Shown: positions 16,733 to 25,368 of the stretch, piece after piece
Position numbering within the stretch: position 1 is the stretch's first letter
Layout: each line of letters starts with the position of its first letter
Assembly (NCBI GenBank): GCA_945874805.1
Contig: CAMCJI010000009.1
Location: forward strand, 1 to 37,485
Source: Asaia bogorensis
Lineage (GTDB): Bacteria > Pseudomonadota > Alphaproteobacteria > Acetobacterales > Acetobacteraceae
Reading direction: 5' to 3'
DNA: 37,485 nucleotides
Notes under the pieces: model-generated
Database searches by the model: none
The model's input: the letters and a program-made list of their open reading frames with translations, nothing else
Told to the model about the DNA's origin: nothing
Made by a program: the position numbers and the translations under genes

Positions 16733-17322
16733 TGCCGATGCGCCTTCTTCCTGTTGCCGCCGCCTTGCTGGCCCTCAGCCCTGCCGCCTGGGCGCAGAGC
16801 TCCTCGACAATCACGCCGGTGGCGCCCAGCTCCACCATCGTGCCAGCCCCGGTGGCCCCCGGCGCCGCCCCGGCTGCCCCGCCTGCCGCGCCGGCTTTGC
16901 CGTCCGACGAGGCGATGAAAGAGGCGCGCGCCCTCGCCGAGACGCTCGGCGTGCCGGCCCAGGTGCGCAACACCATCATCCAGGTGCGCAATCAGGTGGT
17001 GCAGGCGACCATGCAGTCCAGCGGCAAGCCGGTGGAAGAGGCGGTGAAGATCGTCGATGAGGTGCTGATGCCCGAGTTCAACGCCCGCTCCACCGAGTTG
17101 CAGACGGCACTCGTGCTGCCCTGGGCGCAGAACTTCAGCATCGCCGAGCTGAAGGAGCTGCGCGCCTTCTACAACACGCCGATCGGCAAGAAGGCGCTGA
17201 CCGTGCTGCCCGGCATCAACCAGGTGGCGATCCAGGCCGGCCAGCAGTGGAGCCAGCGCACCTTCCGCGAAAGCGTACAGAAGCACGCCGACGAACTGCG
17301 CAGCCGTGGGCTGAAATTCTGA
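16732..17322 (+). CDS. Secreted DUF2059 family protein
   Basis: This protein of about 196 residues has a Sec signal peptide (MRLLPVAAALLALSPAAWAQ, cleavage after AWA), then a Pro/Ala-rich linker to about residue 58. A helical DUF2059 domain follows, with AMKEARALAETLGVPAQV, LQTALVLPWAQNFSIAELKEL, RAFYNTPIGKKAL and LPGINQVAIQAGQQW. The function of DUF2059 is not known; it is a periplasmic or exported protein. ATG 16732 overlaps the gltD TGA by one base (TGATG); ATG 16738 is the alternative start. It lies between gltD and gltB, an odd place for an exported protein. Confidence 0.85.
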   Translation: MPMRLLPVAAALLALSPAAWAQSSSTITPVAPSSTIVPAPVAPGAAPAAPPAAPALPSDEAMKEARALAETLGVPAQVRNTIIQVRNQVVQATMQSSGKPVEEAVKIVDEVLMPEFNARSTELQTALVLPWAQNFSIAELKELRAFYNTPIGKKALTVLPGINQVAIQAGQQWSQRTFRESVQKHADELRSRGLKF

Positions 17323-17378
17323 TCTGCTGACGGCGACTTTCTGACGACGACCTTGTGACGAGCCTGGAGAGACCTGCC

Positions 17379-20300
17379 ATGACCGAACAGACCGGATCTG
17401 CGTTTGTTGCCGACTGGCAGGCGAATGTGGCGCGCCTTGCGGGCACCTATGACCCGTCGATGGAGCATGATGCCTGCGGCGTCGGGCTGGTGGCGGCTTT
17501 GGACGGCCGCCGCCGGCGCGATGTGGTGCAGGCCGGGATCGATGCGCTGCGGGCGGTTTGGCACCGCGGCGCCGTCGATGCCGACGGCAAGACCGGGGAC
17601 GGGGCGGGTATCCACATCGAAATCCCGCAGGATTTCTTCGCCGAGGCGGTCGAGCGTGGCGGCGACACGCTGCGGCCGGGGCCGATCGCGGTGGGGCAGG
17701 TGTTTCTGCCGAAGACCGACCTGTCGGCGCAGGAACGCTGCCGGCAGATCGTCGAGAGCGAGATCCTCGCCTTCGGCTACCAGATCTACGGCTGGCGGCA
17801 GGTGCCGATCAACGTCGACTGCATCGGCGAGAAGGCCAATGCGACGCGCCCGGAGATCGAGCAGATCATGCTGTGGAACGCCCGCGGCGTGGACGAGGCG
17901 GATTTCGAGCGCGACCTGTATGTGATCCGCCGGCGCATCGAGAAGGAGGCGATCGCGGCCCAGATTCCGGAGCTGTATTTCTGCTCCTTCTCCTGCCGGT
18001 CGATCATCTACAAGGGGATGTTTCTGGCCGAGAGCCTGTCCGACTTCTATCCCGACCTGTGCGACGAGCGGTTCGTCAGCCGGTTTGCGATCTATCACCA
18101 GCGCTATTCGACCAACACCTTCCCGACATGGCGGCTGGCCCAGCCCTTCCGCATGCTCGCGCATAACGGCGAGATCAACACGCTGACCGGCAACGTCAAC
18201 TGGATGAAGAGCCACGAGACGCGGCTGTCCGACCCCGCGCTGGACCCCTACATGGGCGACATCAAGCCGGTGGTGCAGGCCGGCGGCTCGGATACGGCGA
18301 CGCTGGACAACGTGTTCGAGGTGCTGGTGCGCGCCGGGCGGGATGCGCCGATGACCAAGGCGCTGATGATCCCGGCCTCCATCGGCCAGGACGCCACGAT
18401 GAAGCAGACGCACCGGGACATGTTCCTGTACTGCAACGCGGTGATGGAGCCGTGGGACGGCCCAGCCGCCATTGCGGCGACCGATGGGCGCTGGGTGATC
18501 GCGGGGCTCGACCGCAATGGCCTGCGGCCGCTGCGCTACACCATCACCCGCCAGGACATGCTGATCGTCGGCTCGGAGACCGGGATGGTGAAGCTCGATG
18601 AGAGCGACATCCTGGAGAAGGGGCGCGTGGGGCCTGGGCAGACCATCGGCGTCGATCTGGATGGGCCGAAGTTCTACGGCGACGAGGAGATGAAGGACAT
18701 GCTGGCGGCGCGCCAGCCCTTCGGCCAGTGGTCCACCCGCATCCGCCAGATCGACCATATCGTGCGCACCGATGCGCCGGAGCCGGTGCTGTACGAGGGC
18801 GAGGCGCTGCGCCGCCGCCAGCTTGCCGTGGGCACCACCATCGAAGAGCTGGAGATGATCCTGCACCCGATGGTGGAGGACGCGCAGGAGGCCGTCGGCA
18901 GCATGGGCGACGACACGCCGCTGGCCGTGCTGTCGCACCGCTATCGCGGGCTGCATCACTTCTTTCGCCAGGCCTTCAGCCAGGTGACCAACCCGCCGAT
19001 CGACAGCCTGCGCGAGACGCGGGTGATGACGCTGAAGACGCGGCTCGGCAACCTCGGCAACGTGCTGGACGAGGACGCCAGCCAGCTGCATCTGCTGCAG
19101 CTCGACAGCCCGGTGCTGTCCACCGCCGAGTTCGCGGCGATGCGCGCGACGATGGGGGCGGCGGCCTGCGTGGTCGATTGCACCTTCCCGGCCGCCGATG
19201 GCGAGGCCGGGCTGCGGCCGGCGCTGGAACGCATCCGTCGCGAGGCGGAGGAGGGCGTGCGGGCCGGCTGCACCCATGTGATCCTCACTGACGAGGCGGT
19301 GGGGCCGGACCGGCTGGCGATCCCGATGATCCTGGCCACCGGGGGGGTGCATACGCATCTCGTCCGCTCGTCCTTGCGCACCTTCACCAGCCTGAATGTG
19401 CGCTCGGCCGAGTGCATGGATGTGCATTACTTCGCCGTGCTGATCGGCGTGGGTGCCACCACGGTGAACGCCTATCTGGCGCAGGAGAGCATTGCCGACC
19501 GCCATCGCCGCGGGCTGTTCGGGGCGATCTCGCTGAAGGAGGCGGTGCAGCGCTTCAAGAAAGCGGTGGACAAGGGGCTGCTGAAGGTGATGTCGAAGAT
19601 GGGCATCTCCGTGATCTCCTCCTATCGCGGCGGCTACAATTTCGAGGCGATCGGGCTGTCCCGCGCGCTGGTGGCGGAGTTCTTCCCCGGCATGCAGTCG
19701 CGCATTTCCGGCATCGGCCTGTCCGGCATTGCCCGCAAGGCGCTGGCGCAGCATGCAGTGGCCTGGAGCGGTGAGACGCTGACCCTGCCGGTGGGCGGCA
19801 TCTACAAGCTGCGCCGGCAGGGCGAGGCGCACGCCTTCGACGGCGGGCTGATCCACATGCTGCAGGAGGCCGTCGCCACCGACGCCTTCTCGCTGTATCG
19901 CCGCTATGCCGAGGGCGTGCGGCGGATGCCGCCGATCGCACTGCGCGACCTGCTGGATTTCCGCACCGACGCGGTGACGCCGATCTCCGTCGATGACGTG
20001 GAGAGCATCACCGAAATCCGCAAGCGGCTGGTGGCACCGGGGATATCGCTGGGCGCGCTGAGCCCGGAAGCGCATGAGACGCTGTCGATCGCGATGAACC
20101 GGATCGGTGCCAAGTCCGACTCCGGCGAGGGCGGCGAGGACCCGGCGCGCGCGACGCCGCGGGCGAACGGCGACAATGCGTCCTCGGCGATCAAGCAGAT
20201 CGCTTCGGGGCGGTTCGGGGTGACGGCGGAATACCTCAACGCCTGCCGTGAGATCGAGATCAAGGTGGCCCAGGGCGCCAAGCCCGGTGAGGGCGGGCAG

Positions 20301-21914
20301 CTGCCGGGCTTCAAGGTGACCGGGCTCATCGCCAAGCTGCGCCATGCGACGCCCGGCGTGTCGCTGATCAGCCCGCCCCCGCATCATGACATCTATTCGA
20401 TCGAGGACCTCGCCCAGCTCATCTACGACCTCAAGCAGATCAACCCGGAAGCCACGGTCACCGTGAAGCTGGTGGCGCGCAGCGGCATCGGCACCATCGC
20501 CGCCGGCGTGGCCAAGGCGAAGGCGGATGCGATCCTGATTTCGGGCCATTCCGGCGGCACCGGCGCCAGCCCGCAGACCTCGGTGAAATACGCGGGCCTG
20601 CCGTGGGAGATGGGGCTCTCCGAGGCGCACCAGGTGCTGATGCTCAACCGGCTGCGCCACAAGATCAAACTGCGCACCGATGGCGGCATCAAAACCGGGC
20701 GGGACGTGGTGATCGCGGCCATGCTGGGAGCCGAGGAGTTCGGCATCGGCACCGCCTCGCTCGTCGCCATGGGCTGCATCATGGTGCGGCAGTGCCATTC
20801 CAACACGTGCCCCGTCGGCGTGTGCTCGCAGGACGAGGAGCTTCGCAAGAAGTTCGACGGCACGCCGGAGAAGGTGATCAATCTGTTCAGCTTCATCGCC
20901 GAGGACGTGCGGCATATCCTGGCCTCGCTGGGGGTGCGGACGCTGGCCGAGGTGATCGGGCGGACCGAGCTGCTGCGCCAGGTCAGCCGCGGCTCCGACC
21001 TGCTGGACGACCTCGACCTCAATCCGCTGCTGGTGCAGGCCGATCCCGGGCCGTATCCGCGCTACTGCACCCTCGAAGGGCGAAACGAGGTGCCCGAGAC
21101 GCTGGACGCGCAGATGATCCTGGATGCGGCGCCGCTGTTCTCGCGTGGCGAGAAGATGCAGTTGCAGTACAACATCCGCAATACCCAGCGCGCCATCGGC
21201 ACCAAGCTGTCCAGCCGGATCACCCGCAAGTTCGGGATGAGCGGCTTGCAGCACGGCCACGTCACTGTGCGCCTTCGCGGCTCGGCCGGGCAGTCGCTCG
21301 GCGCGTTCGCGGTGCAGGGGCTGAAGCTGGAAGTGTTTGGCGATGCCAACGACTACGTCGGCAAGGGCCTGTCCGGGGCGACGATCGTGGTGCGGCCAGC
21401 GCCCTCCTCCACGCTCGCCAGCCAGCACAACACGATCATCGGCAACACCGTGTTGTACGGCGCGACCGCCGGAGCGCTGTTCGCCGCCGGGCAGGCGGGG
21501 GAGCGCTTCGCGGTGCGCAACTCCGGCGCGGACGCGGTGGTCGAGGGCTGCGGCTCGAATGGCTGCGAGTACATGACGGGCGGCACAGTGGTGGTGCTGG
21601 GCAATGTCGGCGACAATTTCGGGGCCGGTTTCACCGGCGGCATGGTGTTCGTCTATGACCCCGACCAGCGCTTCGCCATGCGGGTGAACCCCGACACGGT
21701 GACGTGGCAGCGCGTCGCGCATCCGCATTGGGAGGCGGCGCTGAAGTCGCTCATCGAGCGCCATGTGGCCGAAACGAACAGCCGCTACGCCCGGATGCTC
21801 CTGCACGACTGGGCGCTGACGCTGCCGAACTTCTGGCAGGTGGTGCCCAAGGAGTTCGTCAAATACCTGCCCGCGCCGCTCAGCGAGGCGGCCACCGAGC
21901 CGATGCGCGCCTGA
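17379..21914 (+). CDS. gltB: Glutamate synthase large subunit
   Basis: This protein of about 1511 residues converts glutamine plus 2-oxoglutarate to two glutamates, with GltD supplying electrons. The N-terminal glutaminase nucleophile is Cys33 in HDACGVGLVAA, implying removal of a 32-residue propeptide. Glutaminase landmarks YSTNTFPTW and HNGEINTLTGN follow. The central and FMN-binding domains include SDSGEGGEDP and GHSGGTGASPQTS. The 3Fe-4S site is CIMVRQCHSNTCPVGVC. The C-terminal beta-helix domain carries the repeated glycine pattern GSNGCEYMTGGTVVVLG. GGAGAG precedes ATG 17379. Length is standard and nothing is broken. Confidence 0.97.
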   Translation: MTEQTGSAFVADWQANVARLAGTYDPSMEHDACGVGLVAALDGRRRRDVVQAGIDALRAVWHRGAVDADGKTGDGAGIHIEIPQDFFAEAVERGGDTLRPGPIAVGQVFLPKTDLSAQERCRQIVESEILAFGYQIYGWRQVPINVDCIGEKANATRPEIEQIMLWNARGVDEADFERDLYVIRRRIEKEAIAAQIPELYFCSFSCRSIIYKGMFLAESLSDFYPDLCDERFVSRFAIYHQRYSTNTFPTWRLAQPFRMLAHNGEINTLTGNVNWMKSHETRLSDPALDPYMGDIKPVVQAGGSDTATLDNVFEVLVRAGRDAPMTKALMIPASIGQDATMKQTHRDMFLYCNAVMEPWDGPAAIAATDGRWVIAGLDRNGLRPLRYTITRQDMLIVGSETGMVKLDESDILEKGRVGPGQTIGVDLDGPKFYGDEEMKDMLAARQPFGQWSTRIRQIDHIVRTDAPEPVLYEGEALRRRQLAVGTTIEELEMILHPMVEDAQEAVGSMGDDTPLAVLSHRYRGLHHFFRQAFSQVTNPPIDSLRETRVMTLKTRLGNLGNVLDEDASQLHLLQLDSPVLSTAEFAAMRATMGAAACVVDCTFPAADGEAGLRPALERIRREAEEGVRAGCTHVILTDEAVGPDRLAIPMILATGGVHTHLVRSSLRTFTSLNVRSAECMDVHYFAVLIGVGATTVNAYLAQESIADRHRRGLFGAISLKEAVQRFKKAVDKGLLKVMSKMGISVISSYRGGYNFEAIGLSRALVAEFFPGMQSRISGIGLSGIARKALAQHAVAWSGETLTLPVGGIYKLRRQGEAHAFDGGLIHMLQEAVATDAFSLYRRYAEGVRRMPPIALRDLLDFRTDAVTPISVDDVESITEIRKRLVAPGISLGALSPEAHETLSIAMNRIGAKSDSGEGGEDPARATPRANGDNASSAIKQIASGRFGVTAEYLNACREIEIKVAQGAKPGEGGQLPGFKVTGLIAKLRHATPGVSLISPPPHHDIYSIEDLAQLIYDLKQINPEATVTVKLVARSGIGTIAAGVAKAKADAILISGHSGGTGASPQTSVKYAGLPWEMGLSEAHQVLMLNRLRHKIKLRTDGGIKTGRDVVIAAMLGAEEFGIGTASLVAMGCIMVRQCHSNTCPVGVCSQDEELRKKFDGTPEKVINLFSFIAEDVRHILASLGVRTLAEVIGRTELLRQVSRGSDLLDDLDLNPLLVQADPGPYPRYCTLEGRNEVPETLDAQMILDAAPLFSRGEKMQLQYNIRNTQRAIGTKLSSRITRKFGMSGLQHGHVTVRLRGSAGQSLGAFAVQGLKLEVFGDANDYVGKGLSGATIVVRPAPSSTLASQHNTIIGNTVLYGATAGALFAAGQAGERFAVRNSGADAVVEGCGSNGCEYMTGGTVVVLGNVGDNFGAGFTGGMVFVYDPDQRFAMRVNPDTVTWQRVAHPHWEAALKSLIERHVAETNSRYARMLLHDWALTLPNFWQVVPKEFVKYLPAPLSEAATEPMRA

Positions 21915-21921
21915 TCCCGCC

Positions 21922-21952
21922 CGCGCGCCAGCCCCGCACGGGTTGGCGCGCG
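21922..21952. terminator. Strong hairpin after gltB
   Basis: GCGCGCCA pairs with TGGCGCGC, continuing inward through a G-T wobble and three G-C pairs to a 5-nt loop: 12 contiguous pairs in RNA, starting 8 nt after the gltB stop. There is no T-tract, so intrinsic termination is uncertain. It may instead protect the 3' end of the long glt mRNA while allowing read-through to the transferase gene. Confidence 0.45.
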
Positions 21953-21978
21953 CGGCGGCGGGTGCGATAAGCCTGGGG

Positions 21979-22644
21979 ATGCGAATCCTCTATCATCTGC
22001 CGTTGTCGCCCTACAGCCGCAAGGTTCGCCTTGCCCTGGCCGAAAAGCGGCTCGCCTTCGAATTGCGGCAGGAGAACGTCTGGGAACGCCGGCTCGACTA
22101 CCTCGACCTCAACCCCGCCGGCACGGTGCCGACGCTGGAAGACAACGGGCTGGTCATCCCTGGCTCCGCGGTCATCACCGAGTATCTGGAGGAAGCCTAT
22201 CCCGATACGCCGCTGATGGGCGGCAAGCTGGCCAATCGCGTCGAAGTGCGCCGGCTGGTCGCGTGGTTTGACGAGAAGTTCGCCGCCGAAGTCACCAGCC
22301 GGCTGACGGGCGAGAAATACCTCAAACGCCTGGCCCAACGCGGCCCGCCGGACGCAGCCGCGCTGCGGGCGGGACACAGCTGCCTGCGCGACCACCTGTT
22401 CTACCTCGGCTGGCTCGTCGAAGCGCAACCCTACGTTGCCGGCAACAGCCTCAGCCTTGCCGACCTAGCTGCCGCCGCACACCTGTCCGTGCTGGACTTC
22501 ACCGGCGACGTGGACTGGTCGATCAGCCCGGACGCCCACGCGTGGTATGCCCGCATCAAATCCCGCCCGAGCTTCCGCCCGCTGCTGACCGATAAGGTGC
22601 CGGGCTTCATGCCACCAGCCCACTACGCCGACCTCGACTTCTGA
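21979..22644 (+). CDS. Glutathione S-transferase family protein
   Basis: This 221-residue protein has an N-terminal thioredoxin-like domain (about 1-78) starting MRILYHLPLSPYSRKVRLALAEK. SPYSRK sits where the glutathione-activating residue normally is. The cis-proline segment GTVPTLEDNGLVIPGSAVITEYL binds the gamma-glutamyl part of glutathione. The C-terminal helical domain contains GNSLSLADLAAAAHLSVLDF, with the usual capping Asp. The substrate is unknown. The N-terminus at ATG 21979 fits the family and lies 64 nt after gltB. It may be read through from the glt genes. It converges with the SDR gene across 27 nt. Confidence 0.9.
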   Translation: MRILYHLPLSPYSRKVRLALAEKRLAFELRQENVWERRLDYLDLNPAGTVPTLEDNGLVIPGSAVITEYLEEAYPDTPLMGGKLANRVEVRRLVAWFDEKFAAEVTSRLTGEKYLKRLAQRGPPDAAALRAGHSCLRDHLFYLGWLVEAQPYVAGNSLSLADLAAAAHLSVLDFTGDVDWSISPDAHAWYARIKSRPSFRPLLTDKVPGFMPPAHYADLDF

Positions 22645-22671
22645 CCTCGGGCTGGCTGCCTCTGCCGCCGT

Positions 22672-23457
22672 TCACCCGTGGCCGATGTAGTCCATGCGCC
22701 CGCCGTCGATGGCGAGGACCTGGGCGGTGACCCAGCTTGCCTCAGGGGCGGCGAAGAAGGTGACGGCGCGGGCAATGTCGTCAGGTTCGCCGACGCGCCC
22801 GGTCATGGCGACTTTCGCGAAGCCGGCCTCGATTTCCTGCCATTGTTCGGCGGTTTTGCCGCCTTGGGTCATGTCAGTACGGGTGAAGCCGGGGGCGACG
22901 GCGTTGACGGTGATGCCGTGGCGGCCGAGTTCGAGGGCGAAGCGTTTGGTGAGGATGTTCACCTCCGCCTTGGTGGAGGCGTAGAAATGGTTGCCAGGGA
23001 AGCCGGTGGTGCCGAAGCTGGCGACCGAGCTGATGTTTACGATGCGGCCGTAGCTCAGGGCTTTCATGCCGGCCATGACGGCGCGGATGGCGTGGATGGT
23101 GCCGTCCACATTGACGGCGCGCAGGCGGGCGAAGCCGGCGGAGTCGTAGGTTTCCAGCGTCGCCGCCCAGGCGATGCCGGCGTTGTTGACGAGGATGGTG
23201 ATGGGGCCGAGTTCGCTGGTCACGCGGTCGGCGGCGGCTTGGACGGCGGTGGCGTCGGCGACGTCGGCCTTCACCGCGATGGCGCGGCCGCCGCTGGCGC
23301 GGATTTCGGCGATGAGGGCATCGGCGGCGTCCGGCCGGCTGGTGTAGTTGACGCCGATGGCGACGCCGCGGGCGGCGAGATGCAGGCAGGTGGCACGGCC
23401 GAGGCCGCGGGCGCCGCCGGTGACCAGGGCGACCTGGTTGGTCCATTCATGCGGCAT
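22672..23457 (-). CDS. Short-chain dehydrogenase/reductase
   Basis: This 261-residue classical SDR has the cofactor motif TGGARGLG (13-20), NNAG (91-94), catalytic Ser143/144 in NISSVAS, and Tyr159-x3-Lys163 in YASTK. C-terminal AVAPGFTRTDM and AIDGGRMDYIGHG complete the fold. It resembles the FabG/acetoacetyl-CoA reductase group and NVNYTSRPD-type position 37-43 suggests NADP preference, but the substrate is not known. It is last in a four-gene minus-strand operon, 10 nt after an N-carbamoyl amino acid hydrolase-like gene. It may act on a product of that pathway. Confidence 0.9.
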   Translation of the reverse strand: MPHEWTNQVALVTGGARGLGRATCLHLAARGVAIGVNYTSRPDAADALIAEIRASGGRAIAVKADVADATAVQAAADRVTSELGPITILVNNAGIAWAATLETYDSAGFARLRAVNVDGTIHAIRAVMAGMKALSYGRIVNISSVASFGTTGFPGNHFYASTKAEVNILTKRFALELGRHGITVNAVAPGFTRTDMTQGGKTAEQWQEIEAGFAKVAMTGRVGEPDDIARAVTFFAAPEASWVTAQVLAIDGGRMDYIGHG

Positions 23458-23467
23458 GGGTGGTTTC

Positions 23468-24430
23468 CTATTGTTGGTTGGGCCATTCCGGCGGCGCGGT
23501 GGCGCCGGTCTGGCCGGTGATGCGGGTGTAGGCTTCGGGGCGGCGGTGCTTGTCGAAGGCGAAGATCGTCGTACGGCCGAGAGTGCACATGTCGAGATTA
23601 CAGTCGGCGACGATGAGTTCGTCGTCCCAGGAGGTGGCCTGGGCCATGATCTCGCCCTGCGGGTTGACGATGATCGAGTGGCCGAAGAGTTCGCAGCCGT
23701 CTTCGGTGCCGGCCTTGGCGACGGCCACCGCGAAAGTGGCGTTCTGGTAGGCGCCGGCCTGGACGGAGAGGTGGGAGTGGAAGACGCGGAGATGCGGCGC
23801 CTCGAACCCGGCGGCGGACTGGTTGAGGCTGGGGGTGTTGTATCCGCACATCACCAGCTCGATGGATTGCAGGCCGAGTACGCGCCAGGCTTCCGGCCAG
23901 CGGCGGTCGTTGCAGATCATCATGCCCATGTTCAGGGCGATGTTGCCCATCGGGGCGCGGATGACGGGGAAGCCGAGGTCGCCGACTTCGAAGTAGCGCT
24001 TTTCCAGGTGCTGGACGGCACGTTTCGGGTCGTGCTCTGCGTGGCCGGGCAGGTGGACCTTGCGGTATTTCAGCAGGGTCTCGCCGGCGGGGCTGACGAG
24101 GATGGCGGTGTTGAAGTGGTGCCCGTCCGGGGTGCGCTCGGCATAGCCGATGTGGAAGCCGATGTTGAATCTGCGAGCAGCGTCGAAGAGGGGCGCGGTT
24201 TCGTTCGAGGGCATGGCGGTTTCGAACCAGCGGTCTGCCTCGGCCCGATTCTCGTGGTAGTGGCGCGGGAAGAAGGTGGTGAGTGCGAGCTCGGGGAAGA
24301 CGACGAGTTCGCAGCCGCGGGCGTGGGCGCGTTCCATCAGCCGGACCATGCGGCCGATGGCGACATCTCGGCCTTCGGCAAGCTGGATGGGGCCGAGCTG
24401 GGCGGCGCCTACTGTTAGAATACGGCTCAT
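23468..24430 (-). CDS. N-carbamoyl-D-amino acid hydrolase-like nitrilase-superfamily enzyme (copy 2)
   Basis: This 320-residue protein has the nitrilase Glu-Lys-Cys triad: Glu47 in FPELALTTFFPR, Lys124 in KYRKVHLPG and Cys173 in MICNDRRWPE. The blocks HLEKRYFEVGDLGFP and CNDRRWPEAWRV are as in the Agrobacterium D-carbamoylase, which hydrolyses N-carbamoyl amino acids to amino acid, CO2 and ammonia. ATG 24430 overlaps the stop of the preceding paralogue by 4 nt. It is clearly related to that neighbour but diverged in the region around 195-220 (CGYNTPSLNQSAAGFEAPHL), the likely substrate pocket. A beta-ureidopropionase activity is an alternative. Confidence 0.88.
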   Translation of the reverse strand: MSRILTVGAAQLGPIQLAEGRDVAIGRMVRLMERAHARGCELVVFPELALTTFFPRHYHENRAEADRWFETAMPSNETAPLFDAARRFNIGFHIGYAERTPDGHHFNTAILVSPAGETLLKYRKVHLPGHAEHDPKRAVQHLEKRYFEVGDLGFPVIRAPMGNIALNMGMMICNDRRWPEAWRVLGLQSIELVMCGYNTPSLNQSAAGFEAPHLRVFHSHLSVQAGAYQNATFAVAVAKAGTEDGCELFGHSIIVNPQGEIMAQATSWDDELIVADCNLDMCTLGRTTIFAFDKHRRPEAYTRITGQTGATAPPEWPNQQ

Positions 24431-25368
24431 AGCGGGGGTTCCGCACCGGTCTGGCCGGTGATTGGGCCGTACCATTGCGGTCGGCGGTGCTGGGCGAAAT
24501 TGAACATCTTTTCCTTGCCCTGACGGCAGGCGTCGAGGTCGCAGTCGGCGATGATGATTTCGTCGCCGAGGGTTTTCGCCTCCGCGACGATGCGGCCGTT
24601 GGGATCGACGATGCAGGAGCCGCCGATCAGGCCGGAGCCATCCTCGTCGCCGGCCTTGGCGATGGTGATGGCCCAGGTGGCGTTCATGTAGGCGTTGGCG
24701 CGGGCGGCAAGCTGGGAGTGCTCGGTGCGCTGGGCCTGGCTTTCGCTCTCCCCGCCATTGGGGTCGTAGGCGGCGGAGTTGTAGCCGATGCAGACGAGTT
24801 CGGCGCCGCGCAGGGCCAGCACGCGCCAGGCCTCGGGCCAGCGGCGGTCATTGCAGATCAGCATGCCCAGCACGCCGCCTGCGAAGGCGGGCGCGCGGAA
24901 GGTGGGGAAGCCGAGGTCGCCGTATTCGAAGTAGCGCTTTTCGAGCTGCTGGAAGCGGGCGCCTTCGCGGGGTTCGACCGAGCCGGGGAGGTGGACCTTG
25001 CGGTATTTGCCCAGCAGCGTGCCGTCTGGGTTGACCAGGATGGCGGTGTTGAAGCGCTTGCCGTTCTCGGTCAGCTCCGCATAGCCGATGTTGAAGCCGA
25101 CGCCGAGCTCGCGGGCGCGGTCGAACAGCGGCTGCACGTTCGGGTTGGGCATGGTGCGCTCGAAGTTGGCGTCGAGTTCCTGCGAGTTCTCGTAGAGCCA
25201 GCGCGGGAAGAAAGTGGTGAAGGCGAGTTCGGGGAAGACGACGAGCTGGGCGCCTTGGCCGGCGGCCTGCTCCAGCAGGGTGATCAACCGGTCGAGGGTG
25301 TGCGCCCGGCTGTCGGCCCGCTGGGTGCCGCCCATCTGCGCGCCGGCGACGCGGAGGACGCGGGTCAC
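24427..25368 (-). CDS. N-carbamoyl-D-amino acid hydrolase-like nitrilase-superfamily enzyme (copy 1)
   Basis: This 313-residue protein has triad Glu47 (FPELAFTTFFPR), Lys124 (KYRKVHLPG) and Cys172 (LICNDRRWPE). GYAELTENGKRFNTAIL and QLEKRYFEYGDLGFP are strong D-carbamoylase landmarks. The likely start is GTG 25368, which overlaps the stop of the amidohydrolase gene by 4 nt (GTGA) and gives VTRVLRVAGAQMGG, aligned with the start of the second copy. Frames further upstream only shadow the amidohydrolase gene. With the upstream ring-opening enzyme it would complete conversion of a cyclic ureide to an amino acid. Stereochemistry and natural substrate cannot be read from sequence. Confidence 0.88.
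   Translation of the reverse strand: MTRVLRVAGAQMGGTQRADSRAHTLDRLITLLEQAAGQGAQLVVFPELAFTTFFPRWLYENSQELDANFERTMPNPNVQPLFDRARELGVGFNIGYAELTENGKRFNTAILVNPDGTLLGKYRKVHLPGSVEPREGARFQQLEKRYFEYGDLGFPTFRAPAFAGGVLGMLICNDRRWPEAWRVLALRGAELVCIGYNSAAYDPNGGESESQAQRTEHSQLAARANAYMNATWAITIAKAGDEDGSGLIGGSCIVDPNGRIVAEAKTLGDEIIIADCDLDACRQGKEKMFNFAQHRRPQWYGPITGQTGAEPPL

Noticed and set aside
17169-21806. A 1545-codon open frame on the minus strand opposite gltB
   Set aside because: It is rich in His, Arg, Gln and Ala, shows no recognisable domain, and lies wholly opposite a complete gltB with all catalytic motifs. Long antisense frames are expected in GC-rich coding DNA.
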